The notes under the pieces were generated by a model. That model saw only the letters and a program-made list of their open reading frames with translations. It was not told where the DNA came from and did no database searches. Shown piece after piece: positions 8,451-16,931 of a stretch of 64,000 nucleotides of DNA. Position numbers and translations under genes: made by a program. Positions within the stretch are counted from its first letter, which is position 1. Each line of letters opens with the position of its first letter. Source of the stretch: Solobacterium sp. (GTDB lineage: Bacteria; Bacillota_I; Bacilli_A; Erysipelotrichales; Erysipelotrichaceae); the NCBI GenBank assembly GCA_017510405.1, contig JAFWNG010000003.1:1-64000 (forward strand), given 5' to 3'.

Positions 8451-8987
8451 ATGGACAGAAACACATTCTTCATGATCGATACAGGGATCCTGTGGTTCGC
8501 ATTCGGCTACGCATTGAAGGGACTCGACGCAGCGGCAGTTTTCTTCGCAGTATTCGCGGCGGTACTAGCATGGATGGTCAATACCCGCATCCCGGGCCGG
8601 AAAAAGGCTCTTGACGGAATTCTGCCGGTGTTCACCGGGCTGATCCTGCTGCACATCAGCGGGCTGAAAGATCTGTTCGGCTCTCTGCCGGCTGTCGTCA
8701 TCTGCAACATCCTCACCTGCAGATGGTTCCTGCTGCAGGGAACGAGCGATCTCAGGATGGGACTGCGGATCGAATTCTACGTCATGCTGGGAATGCTGGT
8801 GCTGGCACTGGCGGTACCGACGAATATCATCGCCGAGATGATCCCCGACGGAAGAAGAGCGTTTGCGGACCTCATACTCCTGCTCGGCCTGATCTTCGTG
8901 CCCGGCATGTCCGTCTATGTACGCGAAGGTGTGCGCAGATCGGACTTCACGGTCTCCCTTGTACACCGCAGAACCATGGATCAGTAG
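8451..8987 (+). CDS. Small multi-pass membrane protein, unknown function
   Basis: 178 residues with about five or six hydrophobic segments (for example FGYALKGLDAAAVFFAVFAA, GILPVFTGLILLHIS, FYVMLGMLVLALAV, LILLLGLIFVPGM). There are no recognisable catalytic motifs. The ribosome site GAGGAGG precedes the ATG. It is divergent from the WYL-sirtuin unit and shares its regulatory region, so it may be a target of the WYL regulator. Confidence 0.75.
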   Translation: MDRNTFFMIDTGILWFAFGYALKGLDAAAVFFAVFAAVLAWMVNTRIPGRKKALDGILPVFTGLILLHISGLKDLFGSLPAVVICNILTCRWFLLQGTSDLRMGLRIEFYVMLGMLVLALAVPTNIIAEMIPDGRRAFADLILLLGLIFVPGMSVYVREGVRRSDFTVSLVHRRTMDQ

Positions 8988-9032
8988 TTCTGCACCTGCA
9001 GCTTTCGATACCCCGGTGCATGCCGGAAACAG

Positions 9033-9059
9033 GTCTGTGTGAATGCACAGACTTTTTTT
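9033..9059 (+). terminator. Rho-independent terminator
   Basis: GTCTGTG and CACAGAC arms followed by seven T, 45 bp after the membrane protein gene. Confidence 0.8.
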
Positions 9060-9101
9060 GACAAACAGCAGGCATATGTGCTGCTTCTCTTCAGCAGTGA
9101 C

Positions 9102-9134
9102 ATAAGAAAAGACCAGATCTGTGCGATCTGGCCT
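9102..9134 (-). terminator. Terminator of htpG
   Basis: CCAGATC-N5-GATCTGG hairpin followed on the minus strand by a T-rich run, directly after the htpG stop. Confidence 0.75.
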
Positions 9135-9144
9135 TTCAAACTCA

Positions 9145-11046
9145 TTATTTTGCCGAACGGATCAGAAGCTCTGTGATCTTGCGGGCATATTCTGCCGGGT
9201 TCTCGATCGGGAGTCCCTGGATCAGCAGCGCCTGGTCATAGAGGATCTCCGCGTCTTCATTGATCGAAGACGGATCGTTCTCGTATTTCTTCTGCAGGGC
9301 TTCGAATACCGGATGAGCGGCGTTGATCTCGAGGATCTTGGTTGCCTTTACGGCATTACGGTTCATCGGATCGTTGGCGAGATATTTCTCCAGTTCGATG
9401 GAAGGACCGTTCTCGTCGGATACGAGGCATACCGGGTCATCCACCAGACGGGCGGAGAGGCGTACTTCCTTGACTCTGGAACCGAGAGCGCTTCCCATCG
9501 CTTCCAGCAGGGCTTTGTTTTCTTCTGCCTTTTCTTCTCTGGCTTTCTTTTCCTCATCGCTTTCGAGGTCAAGATCGCCCTGGTTGACAGAACGGAAACT
9601 GTGGCCGTCATACTCACGCATGATGCCGGTGACGAACTCATCGCGCTCATCGAGGAAGTAGAGCACTTCGTAGTCCTTCTCGTGAAGCTTGGCCATGACC
9701 GGGAGCTTCTCGATCTCATCGACGCTGCTTCCGCATGCGTAATAGATGTCCTTCTGACCTTCCTTCATGCGTTCCGTGTATTCCTTCAGCGTGGTGTATT
9801 TGCCTTCGTTTGTGGAACGGAACAGGATCAGATCCTGGAGCTGGTCTTTATTGACGCCGTAGTCTTTGTAGATGCCGTACTTGAGATTGAGGCCGAAGTT
9901 GTCGAAGAACTTCTCATAGGCTTCGCGCTCATCCTTCAGCATATCTTCCAGACTGGAGTGGATCTTCTTTTCGATCGATCTGGCAAGCAGACGCACCTGG
10001 CGGTCCTGCTGGAGCATCTCTCTGGAGATGTTCAGATTCAGATCGTCGCTGTCCACGAGACCGGTGACGAAGCGGTAGTGATCCGGAATGAGATCCTTTG
10101 CCTTATCCAGGATGAATACACCCTTGGAATACAGCTGGATGCCCGGTTCAAAGTCGGAATAATAGAAGTTGTACGGCGTGCGTCCCGGGATAAACAGCAG
10201 GGCTGTATAGGACAGGTTGCCTTCCACGTTGTAGTGGATGACCTTGGCCGGGTCTTCCCAGTCATTGAACTTCGTCTTATAGAATTCGTTGTATTCCTCG
10301 TCCTTGATCTTGGATTTCTGCTTCTTCCAGAGCGGGACCATGGAGTTCATAGTCTCCATTTCCTGCGTTTCGATGTATTTGCCTTCCTCGGTCGGATCCG
10401 GTACGGACTTGGTCACTTCCATGTTGATCGGATAGCGGACATAGTCCGAATACTTCTTGACCAGATCGCGGATCTTGTACTCTGTCAGATATTCGGAGTA
10501 CTTCTCATCCTCGGTGTCTGCCTTGAGCAGCAGGGTGATCTTCGTGCCTGGCGCTGCCATGTCGCTTTCACTGATCGTGTAGCCGTCTTCACCGGTGGAT
10601 GTCCAGATATGTCCGGTCTCCTCATGGATCGAACGGGATTCGACGGTTACCTTGCGGGCAACCATGAACGCGCTGTAGAAGCCGACGCCGAACTGACCGA
10701 TGATATCGATCTTGTCGGTGCCTTTTTCCAGCTGTTCGCGGAATTCACGGGATCCGCTGCGGGCGATCGTGCCGAGGTTCTTCTCCAGTTCCTCTGCTGT
10801 CATACCGATACCGGTATCTTCAATGATCAGAGTATCTTCATCCGGAAGACGGGTGATCGTGATCGTGAGATCCTTCTTCGCGACCTTCTGTGCCGGATCG
10901 GTGAGGGAAATGTAATACCGTTTATCCAGGGCATCGCTTGCGTTGGAGATCAGTTCACGTAAGAAAATGTCTTTGTTTGTATAGATCGAATTGATCATCA
11001 GTTCCAGCAAACGTCTGGATTCCGCTTTAAACTGTTTCTTTGCCAT
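9145..11046 (-). CDS. htpG: HtpG, Hsp90-family molecular chaperone
   Basis: 633 residues, the normal HtpG length. The N-terminal GHKL ATPase domain shows ELISNASDALDK near residue 33, DTGIGMT near 85 and GQFGVGFYSAF near 120. The middle and C-terminal dimerisation domains follow. It is an ATP-dependent cytosolic chaperone for stressed proteins. The ribosome site AAGGAGG partly abuts a CIRCE operator, so HrcA repression is expected. It is monocistronic, between its own terminator and the operator. A 613-codon frame on the opposite strand is only a shadow. Confidence 0.97.
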   Translation of the reverse strand: MAKKQFKAESRRLLELMINSIYTNKDIFLRELISNASDALDKRYYISLTDPAQKVAKKDLTITITRLPDEDTLIIEDTGIGMTAEELEKNLGTIARSGSREFREQLEKGTDKIDIIGQFGVGFYSAFMVARKVTVESRSIHEETGHIWTSTGEDGYTISESDMAAPGTKITLLLKADTEDEKYSEYLTEYKIRDLVKKYSDYVRYPINMEVTKSVPDPTEEGKYIETQEMETMNSMVPLWKKQKSKIKDEEYNEFYKTKFNDWEDPAKVIHYNVEGNLSYTALLFIPGRTPYNFYYSDFEPGIQLYSKGVFILDKAKDLIPDHYRFVTGLVDSDDLNLNISREMLQQDRQVRLLARSIEKKIHSSLEDMLKDEREAYEKFFDNFGLNLKYGIYKDYGVNKDQLQDLILFRSTNEGKYTTLKEYTERMKEGQKDIYYACGSSVDEIEKLPVMAKLHEKDYEVLYFLDERDEFVTGIMREYDGHSFRSVNQGDLDLESDEEKKAREEKAEENKALLEAMGSALGSRVKEVRLSARLVDDPVCLVSDENGPSIELEKYLANDPMNRNAVKATKILEINAAHPVFEALQKKYENDPSSINEDAEILYDQALLIQGLPIENPAEYARKITELLIRSAK

Positions 11047-11059
11047 CGTTGGTACCTCC

Positions 11060-11092
11060 TTAGCACTCTAAAGTTATGACTGCTAAATCATA
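11060..11092 (-). promoter_or_regulatory. CIRCE operator and -10 of htpG
   Basis: TTAGCACTC-N9-GACTGCTAA at 11060-11086 differs from the CIRCE consensus (TTAGCACTC-N9-GAGTGCTAA) at one base. A TATGAT -10 for the minus strand lies at 11087-11092. CIRCE is the HrcA repressor site, usually found before groESL and dnaK operons. Confidence 0.85.
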
Positions 11093-11204
11093 GTAGCACT
11101 CCTTTGTCAGGAATGCAAACATAAGAATGATCCTGTAGACCAATAATGATGCGTACAGATAAAATATGTACGTACAATTCAAATTCAAGGGGGGTTATTC
11201 TGAA

Positions 11205-11594
11205 ATGCACTGGAATGAGGAGGAGGGATTGCGAAACCGTATTCGCTATGAACTTCGCAGACTGCGGCGTGAGCGCAGATATACTCAGGAACAGCTTGCA
11301 GGTCTTTTGCACGTGTCGAAGTCGACCGTCAGTGACTATGAATGCGGCACGATTCCGGATGTATACGTGCTCATGGATTACTGCCGGATCTTTCATACGG
11401 ACCTGAATACGATCACCGGTCTGTTTCCTTCGCAGCTGCGCAGGTATCTGAGCGAAGAAGAATATGAACTGATCCGGAAGTACCGGGCCAGTCCGGACTG
11501 GGTGCGGGAAATGATCGATACAGTGACGGATTGCTGCAGCGGGAGGCAATGCGCACCATGTCATGATAGAATAGAAGCATATGAGAGAAATTAA
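11205..11594 (+). CDS. XRE-family helix-turn-helix regulator
   Basis: 129 residues. The Cro/C1 helix-turn-helix lies at about 14-68 (LRRERRYTQEQLAGLLHVSK, then TVSDYECGTIPD), with a short helical tail. The start is the ATG at 11205, ten bases after a GGGGGG-rich ribosome site; earlier in-frame codons have none. The stop overlaps the fumarase alpha gene by 14 bp, so it probably belongs to the same transcript and may regulate it. Confidence 0.8.
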   Translation: MHWNEEEGLRNRIRYELRRLRRERRYTQEQLAGLLHVSKSTVSDYECGTIPDVYVLMDYCRIFHTDLNTITGLFPSQLRRYLSEEEYELIRKYRASPDWVREMIDTVTDCCSGRQCAPCHDRIEAYERN

Positions 11595-12426
11595 CGTAAA
11601 AGAAGCAGAAGAACATATTTACAGAGCCTGTGCGAAGATCGCACATATCTATGCACCGGACATCCGCAGGGCACTGGACAGAGGCTGTCAACAGGAGGAG
11701 GATGAACGCTCCATTGCCGCCATGAAGATGTTGCTGGATAATGCAGAGATCGCAGAGAAGCGGCAGATCCCGATCTGCCAGGATACCGGTCTTGTGACGG
11801 TATATATCCATGCCGGACAGGAAGTGCATTTCACCGGCGGATCGCTGAAGGAAGCGGTGCAGAATGGCGTTCGCAGAGCGTATAAGGACTATTACCTGCG
11901 GGCGTCGGTCGTGGATGATCCGCTGTTTGAACGGGTCAATACGAAGGACAATACCCCGGCAGTGATCTACTGCGATATCACCGAGGGGGATCAGGTGGAG
12001 ATCGAAGTGACCGCCAAGGGCTTCGGCTCCGAGAATATGTCCGCCTCGGCGATGCTGAAGCCGGCCCAGGGCATTGAGGGCGTAAAGGAATTCATCCTGG
12101 ATACGATCCGGAAAGCAGGGCCGAACGCCTGTCCGCCGATGATCGTCGGCGTGGGCATCGGCGGAACATTTGACTACAGTGCGGTCATGGCAAAAAGAGC
12201 GCTGCTGCGGTCGATCGAAGAGCGCAGTGCGGATCCCCGCTATGCGGCGCTGGAAGAAGAACTGATCGAAGAAGCGAACAAGCTTAAGATCGGACCGATG
12301 GGACTGCATGGAAAGACGACGGTGCTTGGCATACAGATCGAAACGGCACCGACGCATATCGCCGGGCTGCCGGTGGCAGTGAATATCTGCTGTCACGCGT
12401 GCCGGCATGAAAGGATGGTGCTGTGA
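11581..12426 (+). CDS. Class I fumarate hydratase, alpha subunit
   Basis: 281 residues, matching the separate alpha subunit of the two-component iron-sulfur hydro-lyases (fumarase or tartrate dehydratase type). [4Fe-4S] ligands are visible in PICQDTG (near 63), NACPP (near 182) and the C-terminal CCHACRH. It catalyses reversible hydration of fumarate to malate if fumarase, and the pair with the beta subunit is standard for anaerobic Bacillota. The 4-bp overlap with the beta gene (ATGA) means translational coupling. L-tartrate dehydratase is the main alternative; fumarase is more common. Confidence 0.88.
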   Translation: MREINVKEAEEHIYRACAKIAHIYAPDIRRALDRGCQQEEDERSIAAMKMLLDNAEIAEKRQIPICQDTGLVTVYIHAGQEVHFTGGSLKEAVQNGVRRAYKDYYLRASVVDDPLFERVNTKDNTPAVIYCDITEGDQVEIEVTAKGFGSENMSASAMLKPAQGIEGVKEFILDTIRKAGPNACPPMIVGVGIGGTFDYSAVMAKRALLRSIEERSADPRYAALEEELIEEANKLKIGPMGLHGKTTVLGIQIETAPTHIAGLPVAVNICCHACRHERMVL

Positions 12427-12953
12427 TGAGAAAGATCACACTGCCGATGGACATCGAGACGCGCGACAGTCTGAAGGCAGGCGACAGCGTGCTTCTGTCC
12501 GGAACGGTATATACCGCAAGAGACGCGGCGCATAAACGCATGATCACGATGCTGGACGAAGGCAAGGAACTGCCCATGGATATCAATGGGGCAGTGATCT
12601 ACTACGTGGGACCGACACCGGCTAAGCCGGGGGAAGTCATAGGCTCTGCCGGACCGACCACAGCATCCCGCATGGACGCCTACACCCCCCGTCTTCTTGA
12701 TCTGGGCATGCAGGCTATGATAGGTAAGGGAAGACGTTCGGAAGCAGTCAAAGAAGCGATCGTGCGCAATCACGCGGTATACTTCATTGCCTGCGGCGGC
12801 GCGGGAGCACTCATCGCCGACAGTATCAAAGCAGCAGAACCCGTCGCATTCCCGGATCTGCTCGCCGAAGCGATCGTCAGGCTGGAAGTCGAAGACTTCC
12901 CATGTTTCGTAGGAATCGATACGTCGGGCAGAGATATCTATGATCCTGATTAG
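12423..12953 (+). CDS. Class I fumarate hydratase, beta subunit
   Basis: 176 residues, the swivelling C-terminal domain of class I fumarases as a separate subunit. Visible signatures are YYVGPTPAKPGEVIGSAGPT near 60 and TASRMDAYTP directly after it, then FIACGGAGAL near 121. It completes the active site of the alpha subunit. It is followed by a 14-bp overlap with the DUF523 gene. Confidence 0.9.
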   Translation: MMRKITLPMDIETRDSLKAGDSVLLSGTVYTARDAAHKRMITMLDEGKELPMDINGAVIYYVGPTPAKPGEVIGSAGPTTASRMDAYTPRLLDLGMQAMIGKGRRSEAVKEAIVRNHAVYFIACGGAGALIADSIKAAEPVAFPDLLAEAIVRLEVEDFPCFVGIDTSGRDIYDPD

Positions 12954-13383
12954 TGCATGTCTTGCCGGCGAAAACTGCAAGTACAGCGGCGGAAATAATC
13001 TCGTCGAAGAGATCCGGGAACTGTATGAACGCGGCGAAGCCGTATGCGTCTGTCCGGAACGGGACGGAGGACTTCCGGTGCCCCGCGATCCGGCGGAGAT
13101 CATCAACGGACGCGTGATCAGTATTCACGGCAGGGACGTAACGGACTATTACGTGCGCGGCGCGGAAGCCGGCATGGAAGTATGCCGCAGATACGGGTGT
13201 ATAAAAGCCGTTCTGAAGGCCAACAGTCCGTCCTGCGGGCCGCATGCAGTCTATGACGGAACGTTCTCCCACAGACTTGTAAACGGACAGTGCGGCATCT
13301 TTGCGGCCATGTTAAAGGAAGCAGGGGTGCAGTGCATGGATGAGAACGAATATGTACAGAGCGTTACAGGAGGAAGTAAATGA
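12940..13383 (+). CDS. DUF523 family protein
   Basis: 147 residues. It has the family signatures SACLAGENCKYSGGNN at the N-terminus, CPERDGGLPVPRDPAEI near 35 and KANSPSCG near 91, with conserved cysteines suggesting metal or cluster binding. The molecular function is not established. In some bacteria DUF523 is fused to DUF1722 and linked to DNA repair or metabolism genes. Here it is translationally coupled to fumarase upstream and a DUF4139 gene downstream. Confidence 0.82.
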   Translation: MILISACLAGENCKYSGGNNLVEEIRELYERGEAVCVCPERDGGLPVPRDPAEIINGRVISIHGRDVTDYYVRGAEAGMEVCRRYGCIKAVLKANSPSCGPHAVYDGTFSHRLVNGQCGIFAAMLKEAGVQCMDENEYVQSVTGGSK

Positions 13384-14915
13384 ATTGTACGACAACAGTA
13401 AAACAGGTACAGCTCTACCGCAGCGGATGCACCGTGAAGCGAACCGGTACCGTTCATCTGGAAAAAGGAACGACACATGTGATCATTGAGGGAATGACGC
13501 AGTCTGCAGAAGGAAACTCCTTCTCCCTGCATTTCCCCGACAGCATCACCGGTTCCGCCATCCGGCTTGAGACTGCGGTATTTGATCGTTGGGAAGAAAA
13601 GGAATCCGACCGCAAGGCAGAGGAACTGAGGATCGTTGATGAACAGATCAGTGTTCTTCAGGAACAGGCGCGACTGTACCGGCAGATCCTCTCACCGGAA
13701 GGCGGAGAGATGAAGGAAAAGGCTTCTTTCCTGCGTGAGTATCCGGCTGTCATGGCGGAAAATGCCGCGGCGGTAAGAGAACTGAACAAGCAGAGAAAAA
13801 AGCTGAACGACGAGCTCAATGAACTGCGCAGGGACGAAAACAGTCCGAAGATCCATATTCATCTGACGGCAGCGGAAGCAGGCGATTATCCGTTCATGCT
13901 GGAATACCGTGAGACGGCAGCCAACTGGCGTCCGCTTTATGAGATCCGTACGGAAGGCGAAGGGGAACCCGTCCAGTTCCGCGTACGTGCACAGGCGTAC
14001 CAGACCACAGATGAAGACTGGGACAATATCGAACTGTCCCTGATGACGGGCAATCCGGCATTCACATCTTCTGTGCCGGTACTCGGTCCGAGTCTGATCA
14101 CATTCTATACAGCACCGTCGTACTCCTATGGCAGCGCACGCAGCGGCATGAAATACAGCAGACTGGCCAACTATCTGATGGAACCGTCTGTTGCGGAAGA
14201 GGACGAAGCTGCGACCGACTGTTACGATATGGATAGTACGGTCCTCATGAAAGGCGATACGACGCAGCTTTCCCCGATCGTGACACCGGAAGCGGAAGTT
14301 ATTTCCGATACAGTGACCGAATATAAGATCGGCGGTACGCGTGACTTCCCGAAAGGCTCAGACGGCATCCTGGTCGATCTGCAGTCCTTCTCGGTCGACG
14401 CGGAATACCGGGTCATCACCGTACCGTGCGTCGATACGAGCGCGTATCTCTGTGCGACTGTCAAGACGGCGGATCTTCCGATCGTCATGAATGACGGCGC
14501 GATGGTCTATCTGAAGGGAAACTATGTCGGAAAGATCTATATTTCTCCGGATATGACGGAAGAGACATTCGACATCACCCTCGGCAAGGAGGACCGCATC
14601 AGTGTCGTACGCAAGCAGCTGAAACGCAGAACGACCGAATCCAAGCTGCGCGGCACCAAGACGCGTGAATACGAATACGAGACGAAGATCACGTCATCCC
14701 GTCCGGAACCGATCACCGTCATCCTGAAGGATCAGGTACCGCTTTCGCAGGAGAAATCCATCAATGTGGAAGTCGTGCAGCTTTCCGGCGGCAAACGCAG
14801 TGAAGATACGGGTATCGTGGAATGGACACTGAACGCAGTGCCGCACGAGACAGCAGTAAAGAAAATTGCCTACAACATCACCTGGCCGAAGGACAAAACG
14901 ATCACCGGCTACTGA
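13380..14915 (+). CDS. DUF4139 (mucoidy inhibitor MuiA-like) protein
   Basis: 511 residues. An N-terminal DUF4140-like part (VYLYRSGC-type opening, here VQLYRSGCTVKRTG), a coiled coil at about 75-155, and a C-terminal DUF4139 beta-rich domain (WRPLYEIRTEG near 180; DWDNIELSLMTGNP near 220) match the MuiA-like layout. No signal peptide is seen, so it is likely cytoplasmic. The biochemical role is unknown. It overlaps the DUF523 stop by 4 bp and ends the fumarase operon before a hairpin. Confidence 0.8.
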   Translation: MNCTTTVKQVQLYRSGCTVKRTGTVHLEKGTTHVIIEGMTQSAEGNSFSLHFPDSITGSAIRLETAVFDRWEEKESDRKAEELRIVDEQISVLQEQARLYRQILSPEGGEMKEKASFLREYPAVMAENAAAVRELNKQRKKLNDELNELRRDENSPKIHIHLTAAEAGDYPFMLEYRETAANWRPLYEIRTEGEGEPVQFRVRAQAYQTTDEDWDNIELSLMTGNPAFTSSVPVLGPSLITFYTAPSYSYGSARSGMKYSRLANYLMEPSVAEEDEAATDCYDMDSTVLMKGDTTQLSPIVTPEAEVISDTVTEYKIGGTRDFPKGSDGILVDLQSFSVDAEYRVITVPCVDTSAYLCATVKTADLPIVMNDGAMVYLKGNYVGKIYISPDMTEETFDITLGKEDRISVVRKQLKRRTTESKLRGTKTREYEYETKITSSRPEPITVILKDQVPLSQEKSINVEVVQLSGGKRSEDTGIVEWTLNAVPHETAVKKIAYNITWPKDKTITGY

Positions 14916-14926
14916 TGCAGACAGAG

Positions 14927-14962
14927 ATTGCCTGTCCGGGGGCACCGGACAGGCAATTCTTA
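14927..14962 (+). terminator. Hairpin after the DUF4139 gene
   Basis: Thirteen-base perfect arms ATTGCCTGTCCGG and CCGGACAGGCAAT with a 5-base loop. The T-run is short (TTCTT), so termination may be partial and read into the next gene. Confidence 0.6.
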
Positions 14963-14983
14963 TGAGAAGAAGGAGGGCAGCAG

Positions 14984-16423
14984 ATGACAGAACAGGACCA
15001 TCGTTTCCGCAGCAGATATACAAAGATCAGTGACCGTGCACTGTACGAAAAGCGCCTGTGCAGGATCCTGAACGAAACCGGCATGGTGAAGCTGAAAGAA
15101 GTAACGCTGGACGGACGCCGCTTTACCGTGGCAGAACGGTATCAGTTGGGAGAGTATCCCGAACTGTGGTACTGCTATTACAACGAAGACATGAAACCGG
15201 AGAACTTCGATCCGGAAAACCGCAGTATGACGGTAGGCGGCAGGACCATCAATACAGTGAAACTTGCTGTTCTGAATCTGGAATCCATTATGACCGAAGA
15301 AGGCATTGTCATCCCGAACCACAACGGCAGTTTTCATCTCAGGCCGAGAGCCTCCCGCTGGCTCACAACACTGTTTAATGAACCGCTCACCCTGGATACG
15401 CACATCTGGGATATCTTTTTGCATCTGTGCCGGGAATACGCCGGTGCGGACGGCATGGATGATGTTGCCAGGAAAGCATTCCTTGACTCGACAACATGGA
15501 CCGAGACAGTCCTCTCGCATGGCGGCTTCGGTCAGGTCATCGGTATCTTATCTGTGCTGAACGGCACGGAACCGGTGGAACAGGGCGTTGAAGATGAGGA
15601 ACTCCTAGACGAAGATGGTGAGCTTTCCCGCCTCGGTGAGATCCGCCGCTTCCTGACGCAGCTCGCTAAGTACCATGCCTCCTCAGAGAAGTCCGATGAA
15701 GAACAGTTCAATGCGCTCATCCAGGCACTCTGCAGCATGTATCGGTTCGGCACGCCTCCGGCAGACGGTACACTGGCTAAGATCCTGGTGCCGGCAGCGG
15801 TCGCCAATATTCCCGAATTCGCAGTCAAAAAAATCTGCGATGTCTACGGACGAAGTTTCTGGAAGACCTGGGAAAGAGTGCATGAGCAGGGCGTTAAAAG
15901 CCAGCCAATGAAGACTCTGATGGACTTCAGACCGCTAACGACCAATGAATATCTTGACTTCATCCCGGATAATATGCTTCTGATTTATAAATCCGGTGAT
16001 ATGGAAAAACTGTCACCCGATGTTCAGGCGATGTTCCGTCGTCTGCGTTCATGGGGCAGCGAACTGGAGTTTGACATCGAAGAGATCACGCTCCGTGATA
16101 TCGCTGACATCATGGAATATGCAGAAAACCATTATTACCGTATTTATACTTTTTCTGGATTTCTGTATCATACGGTCTCTCATCTTCATGATCCGGATGT
16201 ACAGATTCTCTGGAAACTCTACCGCAGGCTCCTTCATCAGCCCGACCTGCTCAAGTCAGCATCCGTTCTGTTTGACGATGACGGTAAACTGAAACGTCAG
16301 CTTCGGTACTGTCCGCCGGATATGCGAATGAACACGGGAAGAGCAGCAATTAAGCGCTTCAATATGATGCTGGCAAACCCGGCCCTGCTGAAGGATGTTA
16401 TGGATATCCAGCTTGAACTGTAA
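14984..16423 (+). CDS. Hypothetical protein, 479 residues
   Basis: Not recognised. It is a soluble, mixed alpha/beta protein without a signal peptide or membrane segment. Visible stretches are a basic opening (HRFRSRYTKISDRALYEK), an N-terminal beta-rich part with ERYQLGEYPELWYCYY near 46, a Trp/Asp-rich middle, an acidic segment near 200 (EQGVEDEELLDEDGEL), and a helical C-terminal half. The start has AGAAGGAGGG upstream. It lies between hairpins, so it could be monocistronic or reached by read-through from the fumarase operon. Codon use resembles the neighbours. Confidence 0.7.
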   Translation: MTEQDHRFRSRYTKISDRALYEKRLCRILNETGMVKLKEVTLDGRRFTVAERYQLGEYPELWYCYYNEDMKPENFDPENRSMTVGGRTINTVKLAVLNLESIMTEEGIVIPNHNGSFHLRPRASRWLTTLFNEPLTLDTHIWDIFLHLCREYAGADGMDDVARKAFLDSTTWTETVLSHGGFGQVIGILSVLNGTEPVEQGVEDEELLDEDGELSRLGEIRRFLTQLAKYHASSEKSDEEQFNALIQALCSMYRFGTPPADGTLAKILVPAAVANIPEFAVKKICDVYGRSFWKTWERVHEQGVKSQPMKTLMDFRPLTTNEYLDFIPDNMLLIYKSGDMEKLSPDVQAMFRRLRSWGSELEFDIEEITLRDIADIMEYAENHYYRIYTFSGFLYHTVSHLHDPDVQILWKLYRRLLHQPDLLKSASVLFDDDGKLKRQLRYCPPDMRMNTGRAAIKRFNMMLANPALLKDVMDIQLEL

Positions 16424-16475
16424 AAAACTCCGATGATCCCGCGGTCATTCCGCGTCGCTGTCATCGGAGTTTTCT
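16422..16475 (+). terminator. Rho-independent terminator
   Basis: Arms AAAACTCCGATGA and TCATCGGAGTTTT around a loop that contains a smaller GCGG/CCGC stem. It begins at the stop codon of the preceding gene. Confidence 0.8.
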
Positions 16476-16515
16476 GTTGATTCGGGGCGGTCATCGAATT
16501 CTGTTTCTTCCCAAA

Positions 16516-16620
16516 TTATGATTTCTTCTGGACTTTTAAAGATTCGATATCATACTGTTCTGCCTGTGTCTGCAGTTCTCCGGATCGTCCTGAGAATGTT
16601 TTCAAAAACAGAATTGGATT
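16516..16620 (-). pseudogene. Possible C-terminal gene remnant
   Basis: On the minus strand a frame ends with SGELQTQAEQYDIESLKV and QKKS then TAA. Its composition resembles the end of a real helical protein, but the frame closes upstream near 16665 without a start. It borders the AT-rich accessory stretch, so it may be a fragment left by a past rearrangement. The family is not identified. Confidence 0.25.
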
Positions 16621-16931
16621 GCAAGTAAACAAATAAAGAGAAACAGAGATTTTTATCGAATTCTATTTTATTTATATATGTTTCTGAACGGTATTCCGGT
16701 GACTATATAATAAGGATATAAATACATACTGTTTGATTCTGTACGTTTTCTCTCAGTTTGTTTTTATCGGAAAGAATCTGTATTATTTTAGTGTGATGCA
16801 ATCTATCAGATATGAGGTTTTCAACGGCGTTGAAAGATGTTGTCATAAACTGTAAAGATCGAATTAATGACTGCCGTTCTGCGTTATGATTTGAATCGAT
16901 AATATACCAGAGAAAGAGAAAGCAAGAGTTC
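16620..16931. other. AT-rich non-coding stretch before the HNH gene
   Basis: About 310 bases with strikingly more A+T than the flanks, including runs such as TTTTATTTATATATG near 16666 and TATATAATAAGGATATAAAT near 16703. No convincing gene is seen on either strand. It may contain the promoter of the HNH gene. Confidence 0.5.

Noticed and set aside
9121..10962. 613-codon open frame on the plus strand
   Set aside because: It is the antisense of htpG. The minus-strand protein has all Hsp90 motifs and an operator; the plus frame has low-complexity Val/Leu/Phe composition and no ribosome site.
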